A DNA stretch of 64,000 bases from Gymnogyps californianus (GCF_018139145.2 NC_059473.1:248001-312000), one strand, 5' to 3'. Positions 11,721-24,376 are shown, counted from the first letter of the stretch. Notes: a model not told the origin generated them from the sequence alone. A program made the numbers and translations.

Positions 11721-13886
11721 CAACCACCAAAACCCAAAAAACCAACCCAAAACCCAGGCAACCTGAAGAGACACGCAACAGCAGGCACGCGGTGCGGGAA
11801 TCGGCCCCCGCTCAGTCCAGACGGGGCGTAATGGCCGGGCAAGTGGCCCGCCGGGCGAGCAGCCCTTCGCCCAGCTGAAGGCCTTCTCCCCAAGATCAAC
11901 TCGCCTCCCTGCCACGCACAAGCAGCCGGTGCCAGCCCGTGCGCCCACCGGCCCCTCGCCGGCCGGCCGGCTGCCCACGGGGTACACACGGCGTGCGGGG
12001 CCGCTGGAGCAACCGCGACTCCCTGACTCCTTCCCCCCGCTTTGCTCAGAGCCGCCTTTGGAAAGTTCACGTGGTGAGAAACTCTCGTCACCCCAAGCGA
12101 ACTAAAAATTGCATTTGCAATGAAAGGCTTTGATTAAAATTGGCATCTCCGAGTCTCCTGCTGCCAGCGACCGCGCTACTTCAAGGAGATATGCTTTATG
12201 GCAAACACAATATGGAGACCTCAGCGAGGAGACTGTGAATTGGATCCATGCTGCTATAATCCAAGATGAAAGCAGAACTCCTTACAGAGAGGACTGTTAA
12301 AGAAATAATTATTGAAATGAACTGGGGGCAAAATCTGCAGGAAAGCTTTTCTCTAGCGATGCAAGACTACATTTTTCAATGCACATGGAGGGAGGCTCTC
12401 GCACCTTCTCCCTGGATTCCTTCAGTAACGGCTTTTGGAGGAAAAAAGCGAACACCGCAAAACGAGGAATACCATCTTCAGAGCAGCGACACCCTTACCG
12501 GGGCACAAACATCAACAACAACAGAAATGTAACACGGCTGTTGAAACAAACCCTGCCTAATGACAACGAAAATACAGCAAAGCCCTTGAAAGAGACATTG
12601 CCCCACGTACCATCACTGGCAAGCCCTTGGATTTGTCTGCCAGCCGAAACCAGGAGCGCTGTAAAAGGAGAGCTTCGCTACGGGCACGAACTCGGTTCTT
12701 CAGGATGACACAACGCTAAATCAGATGCATGCCCAATCAACACCTAATCATCAGCCAAAGGGAAAGTGGGTTTTTATGGCCTGGTCGAAAAGTAAAAGGT
12801 TGTACAGATATTGTCAGTCACTTAATACTAGAGGTTTACAGTATCTGCTACGGACCCTGCTACAAGAATCCGCAATATTTCTAAGGCAGGTCTCAACCAA
12901 GCAAAATATCACTAAAGAGCAGCTGAATATTAATGAGACCAAAAGCCACAGCGCTTCACCCAGGAAAATCCTCCTGGCTGTTTTGCAGAACAAGACAAAT
13001 ATGGCCAGATATAATATCTGCTTTATTCATCTGCGTTTTTAGTTATCAGTAGCAAACAGGAGAGGAAAGCAGTCCTCAGCAGAGCAGCTGGCCAGCTCTG
13101 CCATCCCGCCCTGCATCCATGCCGTCCCCAGCCGTACCCTCCTGTCCTTTCCCGAAGGAGGTACAGCAACTCCTGAGCAAGAAAATAAGAGAGTTCCTCC
13201 TCGGTCACAGACCCAAACATCTCCTTTCAACAGACAGCGCAGCTGGAGGAAGGCGTGCATCTCCCTGCCCTCACTCCGGGTAGTTCAGCCCCGTTTCTCT
13301 CAGCCCCGGGCACCCTTCAGGTCACACCATCTAAATCCCGTTTGCCCTCTCCAGTCACCCACCAGCTTGGGCAGCAAGGTCTGCCCAAGTAATGGCATGA
13401 TCCAGGTCCTGCCATTACTGGCTGGGACTAGGTAAAACAACGCTTTATTGCACCTGAAGAAATGTCCGCGACTAGGCAGAGATCAAAGGCGGGCCATTGA
13501 CAGTGCCCAGAAGGACAATATATGTTGCTATTTAAAGCAAAGAAGAAAGTTGAGAAACATGCTTGGCGGTAAGAAAGCTGCCTTCTTAAGCTCCAGCAAC
13601 TCCATCCTTAGCGTAGGAATCCGTACTGGGCCAAAGGAGCAAGACTTGAGCTCTGCCTTCATCCCTGGCTTTCGATATATTTAATGTGTCTCTCAGTAGC
13701 GATGTTACCCCGCTGTGACGGCGGGACAACAGAAAGAGGACACAAGGACCGCTGCTTTGATGGTCTTGGTAACGAGCATCGACTGCTGTACGTGTGACTT
13801 GGCCCCCACCACAGAGCTGGAGGAAGAATTTTAAGCCTGGGAAGAAACGTCATATAATTAACAAAACAAAATAGAAAACCGTTATA

Positions 13887-14002
13887 CTTTGCCGTCCGTC
13901 CGGATTGTCGGTAGAGATGTGCTGTTCGCTCCGGTCGCTGCCGAGCGGCAGCGACCGGAGCGAACAGCACATCTCTACCGACAATCCGGACAGACAGCAA
14001 AG
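13887..14002. repeat. near-perfect 116-bp palindrome
   Basis: The left arm 13887-13943 and right arm 13946-14002 are reverse complements over 57 bases, with a 2-base spacer AG at 13944-13945. I find only two mismatched pairs (13893/13996 and 13897/13992), both near the outer end; the inner 46 pairs are perfect. At both mismatches the left arm has CpG where the right arm has CpA, the change expected from methyl-cytosine deamination. As single strand this would fold into a very stable hairpin. The arms are CpG-rich and encode no recognised product. It is unlike a microRNA precursor, having a loop that is too small and a stem that is too perfect. Confidence 0.97.
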
Positions 14003-14345
14003 CAAGGAGCCCGGGGCTCACAAAGCCAGGTCACACCTCGGGCGGGAGGGGGGGTATTTTAGAGAGGGTAACCTGGGGAGGGAGCAGCCCCCGAAGCTGC
14101 AGCGTTAGCCAGGATTAGGGCACCCCCAAATCCTTTCACCAAACCAACTCCAAAACGAGTGCCGTGCCGCGCGCTGGGGCACACAGCAGTCGCGGGCAGG
14201 ACGTGAATTCAGAATCGGCCAAGAAGGGACCAAGTACTTGCATCACAAACGCTAGTTTCTCCCACTTCTGAGGCTCCTTTCCACTGAGATCTCCCCGAAG
14301 TACTGCAAAGGGTCGGCTAATCCCCGCGGCACCCTCACGAAACAG

Positions 14346-14488
14346 GCGTTATTATTCTCACTTTACTGAGCAGTACAGTGAGATAGGGAGAGGTTAAGTA
14401 ACTCGCCAGACATCACAACAGCAGGGAACAGCGGACTCGCAAGTACAATTTGAAGACTTGTTTCCCGTTCTCTTGTTCCTACCACCAC
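14346..14488 (-). mobile_element. MIR-type SINE relic
   Basis: The plus strand reads as the complement of the MIR consensus: 'attattctcactttactgag', then 'gagaggttaagtaact', 'gccagacatcaca', 'gcagggaacagcggactcg', and a degenerate tail toward 'tctcttgttcctacca'. These correspond to the known blocks attattatccccattttacag, agaggttaagtaacttgcc, gtcacacagc and agctgggattcgaac. MIR-type elements amplified before the bird lineage split off, so this is a deeply decayed ancient copy. The tRNA-like head is barely visible. Confidence 0.75.
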
Positions 14489-17400
14489 ATCTAAACAAAC
14501 ACTCCTTTCTTAGAGTGTGATTTCCAATTAACATTTGCTAATTATTAGTCATTTGGGGGAAGACTAAACAAATACCCTTTTTAAGCTGCTGAGCTGATAC
14601 GAGGAGCCCGCAAACGCTGACTCACAGCGGAACGCGGGGGCACTCCGGCCCCCCCAGCAAATTCACGCTCCCCCCCCTCCTCCTCGCCCCCGGCTTCCCC
14701 AAGCAACAGCATCCCTTGCCACTGCAGCAGAAAGGCAAGGCCGTGCCTCCCAGCGCCAGCCTCTCGCCCTCCCCGCCGTGCGCTCCTTGCCTCCCGCCCG
14801 CCTCACCGGCGGCACGGCCGGCTTCAGGGGTTCCCGCACGCGTACCCGACTGTTACCGGGATCAGGCCGGGGAGTGGGCTGGCACCGCGGCACCGGGCTG
14901 CAGCCTCGCCTTTCGGCTCCGGTCCCAACCCACTGTGCTATTATCCCCGTTAGCGACGCCAAAACCGGACAAAACCGCGAGGCTGAAAGCTTCAAGGCTG
15001 GACGGAGGCCGGGATCGGAAGGGTCCCCGCAAACCTGGCTGGGGCAGGGGGGCTGCGATGGCATGGGTTTGCCTCAGCGGCGACGCCAGCTGCCAAGCCT
15101 TCACGAGCCTGCAGGCAGGTGACAGCCAGGCAGCATGTCCCAAATAACTTCACCCTGTCCCCTAAAACGGCCCAGTTCCCATCGGTCGCCGCATGGCGCC
15201 AGGATCCTGCCCCCTCACCTCCCGGTACCAGTGGCGAAGGCACGGCACGGCCGGCAAACCCGGGGGCGGCTGCAGGCAGGGCAGGGGGGGGCAAGGCTTG
15301 CGTTTCAGGCTCGCAGACCGAAACATCTTCTCATGTCTCCACCGGGCTCGGTGTCATACCAGAAACCACCCCACCCCTTCCAAACCCCAACAAAAACCCT
15401 CAAAACCTGATTTTATGGGACTCAAACCACACTGCTTTTATGGAAAAGTAAATGATTTTGTTAAATGCCTCCCTCCCCCCTCTGAAAGCCGTCAATTTAT
15501 TCAGCTCTCCTGCCTTTGAATTTCCCTCTTGTAATTCGGCTTGGCCAGAGCTGACCGAAACCCAAGGGAAGTTTTTCCGCTGGCTGTAGCGGGGTTTGGA
15601 GCAGGCCCGGCACAAACTTTGGACCTTTGCTCGCTCAGAGCTGGGAGCAGGGTCGCGCCAGCTCGCCCTGGCTGCCCTCCATCACCACCTCCGCTACTGC
15701 GCTCGTCCGGGCCATCCGGCACAGCCGCAGCCGGGATGCGCCAGGCACCCGAGGAACCCTCAACAGACGCAGAGACCGTGGACGGGCTGCGGGGGGAAAG
15801 GAGAAGACCCGAAGGCTTACAGGGGCTGGGGCTTCCAGCAGGGAAACTTGCAAAAATAGCTCCCTGTGAACAGGGAGGATTTAATACGCCTGAAGTCCCG
15901 CATATACATCTTGCCGCAGCCGCTCGTGACCCCGTTACCGTTCCCAGGTATTCACGCCCTGGAAGAGGTGACCACCAGCAGAGAGAGTCTCCTCACCAGA
16001 TGACCTGTTTTTGAAAAAATCTAGCAAAAAAAGTAACTTATGCCAGACAGCCGTCTGCTGGAGGGCATGAACAGGGCAGTGAGTAGCTGGGGACGGTGCT
16101 CCCCTCCTTGGCACCAGTTGCAGCCACAGCGGTAAGGACGTTGTCAGACATGGCAAAACCAGGCCGGTACCGCACAAGCTGGGAACCAGCACAGCTTCAG
16201 AGCTCCGTACCCCTTTGAGATGACCTGGGACAAGGAATCCAAGTCACGCAGTTAAAGGAGGGAGGATAGACCCCCGTTCCAGTTCTCAGTTGCTTTGATG
16301 GAAATCTGGGACCAACACCTTGGCTTGCTGTCAATAGTGTAATTTAGTGTTGAGACTGAGAGCAAGATTTGGCCCCCTCTACCTACTGAAAGTCATCTCA
16401 ATTTGTATGCTTCGACTGGATTGAAGAAAGTTCCCTGCCACGTTTTTAACCAAACCCTGGTGCAAGAAATTAATCCTAGCTGGTGCTCTTGCACATGCTG
16501 GAGGGAAGGCAAGCTGCAGCACTATCACAGATGCCAAACAGAAAACGTACAGAATTAAAGGCCGGCCCACTTCAGAAGTCAAGAACACACAGGTTTCAAA
16601 ATATTACTGACTTCACAGACTGTCTTTAACTCAAGCCTCCTCACAAGCTTTCTGGAGGAAAATTCTCCCTCTTCGAGGGCACTCTATGGTTAGACCAAAG
16701 TAGCTGTTAATGTTTTGTCCGCCGAGACAGCCATGGCGGCTTTAATCACATCCCAACCCATTTCTCCTTCAGAGATAAAACCCAACACTGTCAAGCATGA
16801 CCCAAGGCACAGGCCCTTCCTTCAAAACGTCCATCCCTCCACTTCCTACTGCAGTTGCCACCAGGCAATTCCCCCATCGCTTGGGCAAGGCAGCGCGTTT
16901 TCTCTTTTCCCTTACCGTACCACAAAAACACCGCTTTCCCACAGCAAGGCTGGATTGATCGGTAAAGCAGAATATTCTTGCAACGGCCACAGGGAAAACA
17001 TTCATCCGTAAAGCAGAACGTCCTTGCAAGATGCACGGGGAAAGTATTACCATCCCCACCTAATGCATTTTCCTATTAGTTTCCTGAAAGGCTTCCTGAC
17101 TCGTGACTGGGTCAGCCCAGCACAGCGGTGGCTTTTCCTGCGCTGGATGAGACTTTCCGGCACTCCATCGCAGCCTGCTTTCTTTCCATCCGAGAGCCGC
17201 GGCAGCCAAGTTTTCCTTTTTGAACTGTTTGATATATGCAGTTCGAGCTCTCTAATATGTGGATAGGATCCCCAGGGAGGGTTTGTGGTTGTTTGGGAAC
17301 ATTTCCTAAGGTGTTTTTGAAAACTCTTTTAACTCTGAGATTTCTCCCTCTTCCCCATCGCTCCTCTTATTGCTGCCAAGCTGAAACATAATGAGTTCAT

Positions 17401-19589
17401 TTAAACTGGGACTGGAAACACTTTCAAGGGATCCATGAAGTTTTAGCCGTTCCCATTTCAGGGACTTCGGTGAGCAGATCTGTTTAAAACAGGAGAAGAA
17501 AACCAACCGAACTCCCTAACATCAAAATTTGCATTCAAGCAGTATTTCAATGTCTGTCAAGCTGTCTAATGAGGCAATACACGAGCTGACACTCAATGAA
17601 CTCCCTGACACCAGGCCACGGAGGGAATCCCCAAACTCTATGCTAAGGTCCCGTCACTCAAAGCAAAAAAGCAACAGCTCTTAAAACCCAGAAGAACACC
17701 AGTAATAAAAAAGCACTCACAAATGACACCTCTGATTCTGCTCATTTCCTGCCTACTGTGCAATTTAGTTTCATATCGTAACGTCGTGCCCACCCTCACC
17801 TGCCACGGGAGAGCACAACCAGGCAGCGATACCTACCTGCCTTTTTTTCTTTCAACTCCCAGACGTTACGGTTATCTGCTAAGAACCCTCGATTCCCTCG
17901 GAGCTAGCCACATCCGCTCGCTTAAGGCTCTGCATTTTAAAGGGCAGACCTGCCCGCGTTCAGGACCAGCCGTGACGCTCCACGAGGACAGAAAAACCGC
18001 ATGGTCAACGTACTCATTCCTCAGGGCAGAATCAAGAGGCATCACCCAAGGTCCGGACCACACCGCGCTGGGTCCTGCACAGACAGTAAGACCAACTTGT
18101 GTTTTCTTAGCGAACAAAATCGTTGTGCAAAAGGCTTCTCCCAGTTTTACCCAGCTGGCTGGTGGCAGCGCTGGGACGATAAGCTGCAAAATTCATCCTC
18201 TGCTCTTGGATTTCAGCTGCCAGTCCTATAGCGAACATGCCCCATGTGACACGCAAAGCCACCCGAGCTCCCTGCTATCTGGCATTTTATAGATCGTTAA
18301 CACTGATTATGTCGTTGTTGAACTTCAGCGGACCGTGGAGACCAAAAAGTTTAAATTCATCTAAGCAGCAGATTAGACTAATTCATGGAAGACAGGTCCT
18401 GTCAGTGCCTATTAAACACCACAGTCTGGATGCAGCCGCTGAAGAGCTGCCGGTTGTGCTGGAGCTGGGACTGCAGGTAAAATAAACCTTCAGTCTGGCC
18501 CACGGCAGAAGCCCTCTGTACCTCCGAAATACGCTAATTACGAATACGGCACAGACTTCATCGTCAACTCTGTTGCTGCGACTCACGTCTTAATCCTGAA
18601 GGAAAAGCCAGGCATCTGTGTCGAGGAGCCAGTGGGACAGTACGGGAGAAGACCACGCAGCGGGAAGAGCTGGAGGAGACCTACGGTTTTACAGCCTGCG
18701 ATGCTCACCTGCAGCACTCGCTCTGCGGGGCAGGGACCACAAACAGCCGGGTTCTGCACACAGCGCCTTTTCAGCTGGCATCGAGGGATGGCAAAGGTTA
18801 AGCGTGCTTTGTTTTGGCACTGCTCGCTGCTCAAGCACTCCTGCCCCTTGCCAGAGAGGGCAGCCAGACCAAAGATCCTATTTGCAATGCCAGTCACACA
18901 AAGTTTATGTTTCACCTCCATCCTTGGCGGTTGTTTTCAGTTTCTATTGTTTACCCTCATATTTATTCCAAAAACAATACAAAGCGCTCAACAGAGATAT
19001 GTCAGGAGAGCGCAGCGCACAAAATAATATCAGCAGGCAGGTCACTGGAAGTTTAATGGCTAGATGCCAATCAGATAATGATTTGCAAGCTGTTACTCAA
19101 CACGTGGGTGAGCACATGGGACCCTGAACTGCAATCAAAAAGGAATGTTTTTTCTTCGAGATCAAGCACAAGCAGCATGCGAAGTGACCAGCCTACACAG
19201 TGATGGGGCTTACTTGAAGCTGCGCTCATCTTTGTTGCCCTACGGTACTTCAGCAAACAGAAACAAAACGCGTTCGCACCCGAGCACCGAGATCCCAGCA
19301 CTCTCTCCTGCTGCCCCAGGAACGCCATACAGCTCAGACACGAAACGCGACGGAAAATCCATACGGTCGTTGAGACCCCCCAGCTTTGCACGCAGGGACT
19401 CTTCCAGCCATGCATCCGTGCAGGCTGCTACATACCGGGGCTCTAGTCTCTAGGTACCTACACAAACATCATTCTTTAACATCGTGTGAGGCCAGTCCTG
19501 CAGAGACTTCCTGCGCATCACTGGATTTGAGCTGGGACCTCACCGGTCCCGGTTTGGGACTGGTCTGGTTTTCCCTCACAACTCTTTCT
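14489..19589. other. gene-free stretch around and after a CpG island
   Basis: Apart from the CpG island at 14590-15330 and a smaller CpG-rich patch at 15540-15800, no gene or transposon is recognised. A perfect octamer ATTTGCAT (17527-17534) could bind POU factors, but single octamers are common. Two exon-shaped segments near 18.4 and 18.7 kb were considered and rejected. Confidence 0.5.
14590..15330. promoter_or_regulatory. CpG island (orphan)
   Basis: By hand count, about 45 CpG occur in 14581-15060 at roughly 63% GC, close to the number expected with no depletion. The CpG-rich state continues to about 15330 and again from 15540 to 15800. Several frames over 90 codons overlap here on both strands, which reflects low stop-codon density and not coding. 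CpG islands mark most vertebrate promoters, but I see no TATA box, no linked first exon with a strong start, and no gene nearby. Confidence 0.55.
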
Positions 19590-20200
19590 GGGAAGCTCTT
19601 CCAGAACACCCATTTCATGGCTAGAAGTTTCTCGTTTCCAGCCTGTATTTATTCACTGCCAATTTATATCCACTGGTTCTTGTGCCAACCCTGTCCACCA
19701 GTTTAGTGCTTACCCCTGTGTATTTAAAAATCATACTTATTTTACTAGGCTGTACCAAACAAGACCAAGGCGTTGTTTTCTTGTTTTGAGCCTTCACGGT
19801 CCCCTGATGATCGCAGTATTTTCCCATTTACCTGCTCCAGTCTGAATTATTCTTTCTTAGTGTGATGGCACCGTTGCAGAGAGTGGTCTTAACAAGGTCT
19901 CACTAGAGTTGTGGGCTGGAGCACAAACACCTTCTGATCTCTGCTGGAAATGCTTCACGTGACACAGCTCAAGAGCTCGCTTCCCTCGGCGCAGAGGCTG
20001 TGCTTTGAACCTCATCGCAGAGCTAAGGCTGTCGTGTTCGTCCTTACGATAGCCCAGTCTTCCTCTGAGTTCGTGACACCTCCCAACGGCGCGCCTGCTG
20101 ACTTCTGTACAAAAGCCACTAACAAAGGCATGAAAAAAGACCATTCCCAAGACCCAAAACTTGATGAACTCCTCTAGTAAGTTGTTTCCAGCCTGCCTGC
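19590..20200 (-). mobile_element. ancient CR1/L3-like LINE relic
   Basis: The plus strand reproduces, in order and complemented, several blocks of an old CR1/L3-type LINE. They are 'cagcctgtatttattcactgcc' and 'aatttatatccactggttcttgtgcc' (19640-19690), 'ttactaggctgtaccaaac' (about 19743), 'cctgatgatcgcagta' and 'cctgctccagtctgaatt' (19800-19850). Then come 'aaggtctcactag' and 'tctctgctggaaatgc' (19894-19955), and 'aaagccactaacaaaggc' with 'gaactcctctagtaa' (20113-20180). The element is in antisense orientation, heavily mutated and gapped. No functional reading frame remains. Family naming is from memory; a consensus search would give the exact subfamily. Confidence 0.75.
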
Positions 20201-22549
20201 TTCTGCAGGAGGCTAAAATTCTAGGGTCCCACAGTTGGGCAGTGCAGATCCTACCAGTGGGATTCATTTACTCCCTTTCTGCTCTACCACAGAGATTAGA
20301 AATGGCATGAATTCACCTTATGCCCGCAAACCTTCGGACGACTGGTGTGCCAGCAGCACGCAGACAGTCCGGCTGGGGGACGCTCCCCTCACCTGCTCAC
20401 CGTGACGCAAGCATTGTGGTGGGGACAGTGCCAGCCCCAGCTCCGAGAAGAGCACGGAAGCAGCACACACGGAGGTCTGGAGCTGCGTTCCAGACCTCAC
20501 CCCGCTTTCTGGACAACAAAGCAAGACACCCAGCCTCCCCGTCCCGCTGGAGCCACTCCGACCACACGTGTCGCTTGCGTCCATGGACGAATGCTAGCTC
20601 TGAGACAACAGCACCAAGGCCTAACCCCACGGCTGCCCAACTGTGATTTCTTTGCCTTTGCCCTCTCATCCTTTCCCTCCCCTGTAAAAAGCCACCTACT
20701 TCGTATGTCCTTAAGACCTCAAGCTGCATGTGATCCAACAACATCCACTTCACGAAGGCACTGCGCAGTGACCCTGCTCTCCATTCCGTGGAAAGAGAAC
20801 AAGCGAGCTTCTAACTCTCCAGAACCACCCAAAGCTTGGTGACACGGACGCTGGCCCAAAGGCCAACACTGTGCATTGCGCGCTTATTCCTTTTGGCTAC
20901 CCAACACGTTCAGCTTACGCATAAAACCAAGACTGATTTCTGCATGCCAGAAGAACTAGCTCAGACCATGTCTCAAAGCCGAGCTGCCTTCTCTCTGCTC
21001 CACCACTAACAAAACTGTGAGGATTGGGAAATCACCAGAGACCAGACAATATTATTGAGGATGTCCAGGCCGAAATAAAATCCATCTGGCTCTTTCCCAG
21101 ATTACTCCTTCTTTTGTTCCCGTCAGGAGTGAAAAACTGTTGCTGATGTCAGTGAAGGCAAGTAGACAGACTACACGAACAAAACAGAAGATAGGATAGA
21201 AGCTCTAAGTGAACCGTACTGAAGCACAGATCTCTGGCATCGCCCACCCACTGAAGTTCGGGGCAGTTTGAGAGAGGAGCTCCGTACAGCACTACCGGAC
21301 CGGCCCACCCTGTCCCGGCAGGATGGGCAAGTATTTGCCATCAGTCTCTTGCAGGGATTGCAGAGAGGTCCCTTGCTTCAGGCTTCGGGTCTGCTGACGT
21401 GGCTCCTGTTCACCTTCTACTCCAGCTTCTTTGCAAGAGAAGAAACTATTTTCAACTAACCCCCCCACCCCTAACAGCCCCTGAAACCAAACAACAACAA
21501 CAACAAAAAAGAGACCCCGACCGCATCTTGGCAGGAAAAGGCCGGACAGGACGAAAACAAGACTGATTCAAGCGCTCTGGTTTTACTACGGACTGTAGTG
21601 CTACAAAGCAGAGGACACGCAAGCAGGCGGGGACGCAAGGCGGGACACAGAGCCTCCAGCCCCGCGGGGACCTGCTCCCGACGCTGACAGCTCTCCGGTC
21701 CATGGGAGGACGCCGGCACGGGATGACAGGGTGACGCCGGCGCCCAAAGGGGTGGCCTTGAACGGTGGAAGCTGACACCTGCATGGGTGAACAAACCTGT
21801 CCTTCCGTTCAAACCAAGGCGGATGCAATTATTCAACTGCAACGTTTTTCACTCCTTAAAAAAGGAGAAGGTTTTCAGCCCGATCTTCCGTAGCCATAAT
21901 GTATTCTCGGAGAAAAGAAAGGTTGCAGCCTTTTTGTTACCTGCACGGACAACTTTCTAAACAGGGCTGTCGGAGGCAGTTATGGGAATTTCTTGTTTAG
22001 CAAGTCAAAATTTTATATGTGGACTCTAATGATAAGTCAAAATAGGGGTTTTTTTTAAATCATTTTTCCTTAAAATAACAGTTGTCTTTCATACGCAATT
22101 ACAGGTAAAAGACAAACAGATTAGGAGATTAACTCTCCATAGGCAGTAAAATGCCATCTGGTTCATGAATCATTCTAGGTACGACGCTCTTCTTCCAGAT
22201 GATACATCTGTTGACGTACACAAATAAATGTGCTTTGCTAAAAAATTAAATAAATAAAAGTAATGCTTAAAAGCCGCCTTCCCTCAGGTAACACTCCACA
22301 AACCCCCAAAGCCGCAACGCTACCCTTCGTTCCTCTTTGACAGAGGACAAACGCTTTTGTACTTATTACGCCAATCACTTTGGTGACAATTCTCTTTAAA
22401 CCAAGCTGTTTATGAGACATCCTTCAAAAGCTAACACTTTAATAAATCGTAATTAAAGCATCAACAAACACGACAGTCCAGGAAACAGAGGGACCGGGCT
22501 CAACAACAGGCTCTCTGAATAGCTTTTCACGGGCCTGCAGGGACACCGG

Positions 22550-22930
22550 CACGGCAGTGCGAGAGAGATCGGATACACGCACCGCGCCAGAGGCCACGGC
22601 CGGAGGCGAGAGGAAGACCCGTCCGGAGACGGGCGCTGCCGGGAGGAAGAGACCTGCAGCAAAGCACGAGGGCTCTGCGAAAGCGTCTGAAAGATGACGG
22701 CAGCCCGGGGTGGGGAGCCGCGGTGAGCGGGATCCGCAACTGAGGAGCGCTCAGCAAGGTCTCCGCCAAGGTTTCGCAACGGTAGGGAGGAGGAGGAGTG
22801 CGAAGCACGACACAGGCGGCGATAAACAGCCTCGCGCCCCGAGGCCCTGCCCTCCCCTGGCGAAGACAGCAGCGGGGGAAGCCAAGGTACGCTGACAGCC
22901 CGTCCGTCACGGCGAGTCAGTGGGAGGACG
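22550..22930. promoter_or_regulatory. CpG island with downstream donor-like site
   Basis: About 39 CpG in 22561-22920 at roughly 61% GC by hand count, slightly above expectation. About 130 bases downstream on the plus strand, an ATGGATG start context is followed within 20 bases by a consensus donor (CCGG|GTAAGTG, junction near 23062). This is a layout a first exon could have. An upstream ATG at 22946 opens a short frame that stops before this one. No protein similarity supports a gene, so promoter activity is only a possibility. Confidence 0.45.
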
Positions 22931-24376
22931 CGGCACACCAGTGGATGCTGACGGGAGAAGCAACCATCAAGGTCCATCCCCCTCAGCTCACTTCTGACTC
23001 GCGTCGGTGGGGAAATGCAAAGTAGGTATCCAACCCATTTTCCATGGATGAAAACGCTCCGGGTAAGTGAACGCCAACGTTTTGTTTAGTCCCAGGACCC
23101 ACCTGCAAGGCAAGAAGCTTGGCCCAACTCCCACTACAGGAAAAGGGACATCCCTGCCGACTTTCACGCTTATTGACGGGTTTTGCCAGACAGCCGCAAT
23201 CCAGCCCTCGGGACCACGGCCGCATCCCTCCGTGCAGCTGAACAGTTTGTGAAGACAAAAAGTGTATAAACAAAGCGGCTTGCTTTGCTACGGCTTTCTG
23301 TGCTGGCTCCTGCTGAAAAAAAAAACCAAAATACGTAATGCAGGAGAAACACTCAACCGTTCCAGCTGCCAGAAGCCCTGGGCAGGCACTGGCCCCGCTT
23401 CTGCGGCTCAGAGGCAGAGCTGGCCCCGATACGCCTGCTCAGCTCAGGCGGAAGAGCTTACGGATCCAGCTGGGAGAAACTACATCAGGAGAGGTCTTGA
23501 GGATCCTACTCTCTCCAGCCAAGCGAGCAGTTCCTTACGGTCTCGGTGTTGCACACTGATACCAAGAGACTGTCATGCGCCTGCTGCAGAGGTGCTGAGA
23601 CATAGGTGATCTTAGCAAATACGTTCCACTGAAACCGATGAGAAGAGTGAAATCAGAACCAGGGTCTGGGCAGAAAGCAACCGCGCCGGGTAGGCACGCT
23701 TCTCCCTGAGCATCGTCAGGGAATCACACAACTGGCCCGGTCGCTATCTGTATTGTTCTGGAGCGTGGCTGCAAAAGTACGAGCAAAGGCAGACTGCAAA
23801 CGCGGACAGAAGACTGCAAGAAAGACTGGCGCGCGCCGTTTGCTTTCTGCTGGTAACGGCTATGCCTCCTCGTGGGAGCCGGGCAACTGTCAAACGCTAG
23901 CGGAGACCGTCAGAAACTGCTTAGATGCGGCGTAAAGAGAAGCATAAATTAGCGGAGAGCTCCCGAACGCCTCTTTCAAGCAGTCTTAGGCAGAGGTGGG
24001 ATGAAAGCCTCCAGAACCAGGTGGGGCTGGGTGCCCAGCTCCCATGGCAGGGTCTGGGACTGGAGACCCCCCCCCTGCCCCGCTGCCTGGGGAAACCCGG
24101 CCGTGCCAGGGCAGCAGGGCAGGGCCGTCCCCTGCAACAGCCCTCTGAAACGCGCCCGGCAAGCAGGCGACGGCGGGGCGACCCCACGCAGCCTGGCCAG
24201 CCGAGTGCCCCTCTGGAGAAGGCAGGGGAGGTTTCCTTCGACGCCGCGGGGCTCGCAGCGGTCGAGCCTCGTGCCGCCCCGCGCACGGACCTCACGCGCT
24301 GAAGCGCGTCCCACCCCACGCAGAAAGCGGATCGCCACATCGCTCCTCCGTGGCTGCGGCTGGATTTTGCTGCCTT

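Larger units (their letters stand above)
6401..13886. other. gene-free stretch, mostly unique DNA
   Basis: No gene supportable by homology or by a convincing splice-site pair. It holds a T-rich tract (7293-7325), two AAAC microsatellites (11487-11515, 11697-11720) and a GC-rich block around 11800-12060. That block carries the 223-codon minus-strand frame 11420-12091. Its translation is Gly/Arg/Cys-rich with poly-Phe/Val runs from the AAAC repeats and resembles no family I know. Confidence 0.55.

Noticed and set aside
11420..12091. 223-codon minus-strand reading frame
   Set aside because: It runs through AAAC microsatellites and CpG-rich DNA, with poly-Phe/Val/Cys and Arg/Gly runs, no domain and overlapping frames on the same strand. 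Chance is sufficient.
13887..14002. Interpretation of the palindrome as a microRNA precursor
   Set aside because: The loop is only two bases and the stem is nearly perfect over 57 pairs, unlike processed precursors, and no known microRNA seed is recognised.
18294..18476. Plus-strand segment ending in CTGCAG|GTAAAA that could be an exon
   Set aside because: The acceptor is weak and the donor is not optimal; the translated peptide has no recognisable motif.
18709..18774. Minus-strand 66-base exon-like segment with a Cys-containing peptide and GTGAGC donor
   Set aside because: Splice sites are acceptable and phase is 0-0, but the peptide matches nothing known and the upstream frame is open anyway. 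It is one of many decoys of equal quality.
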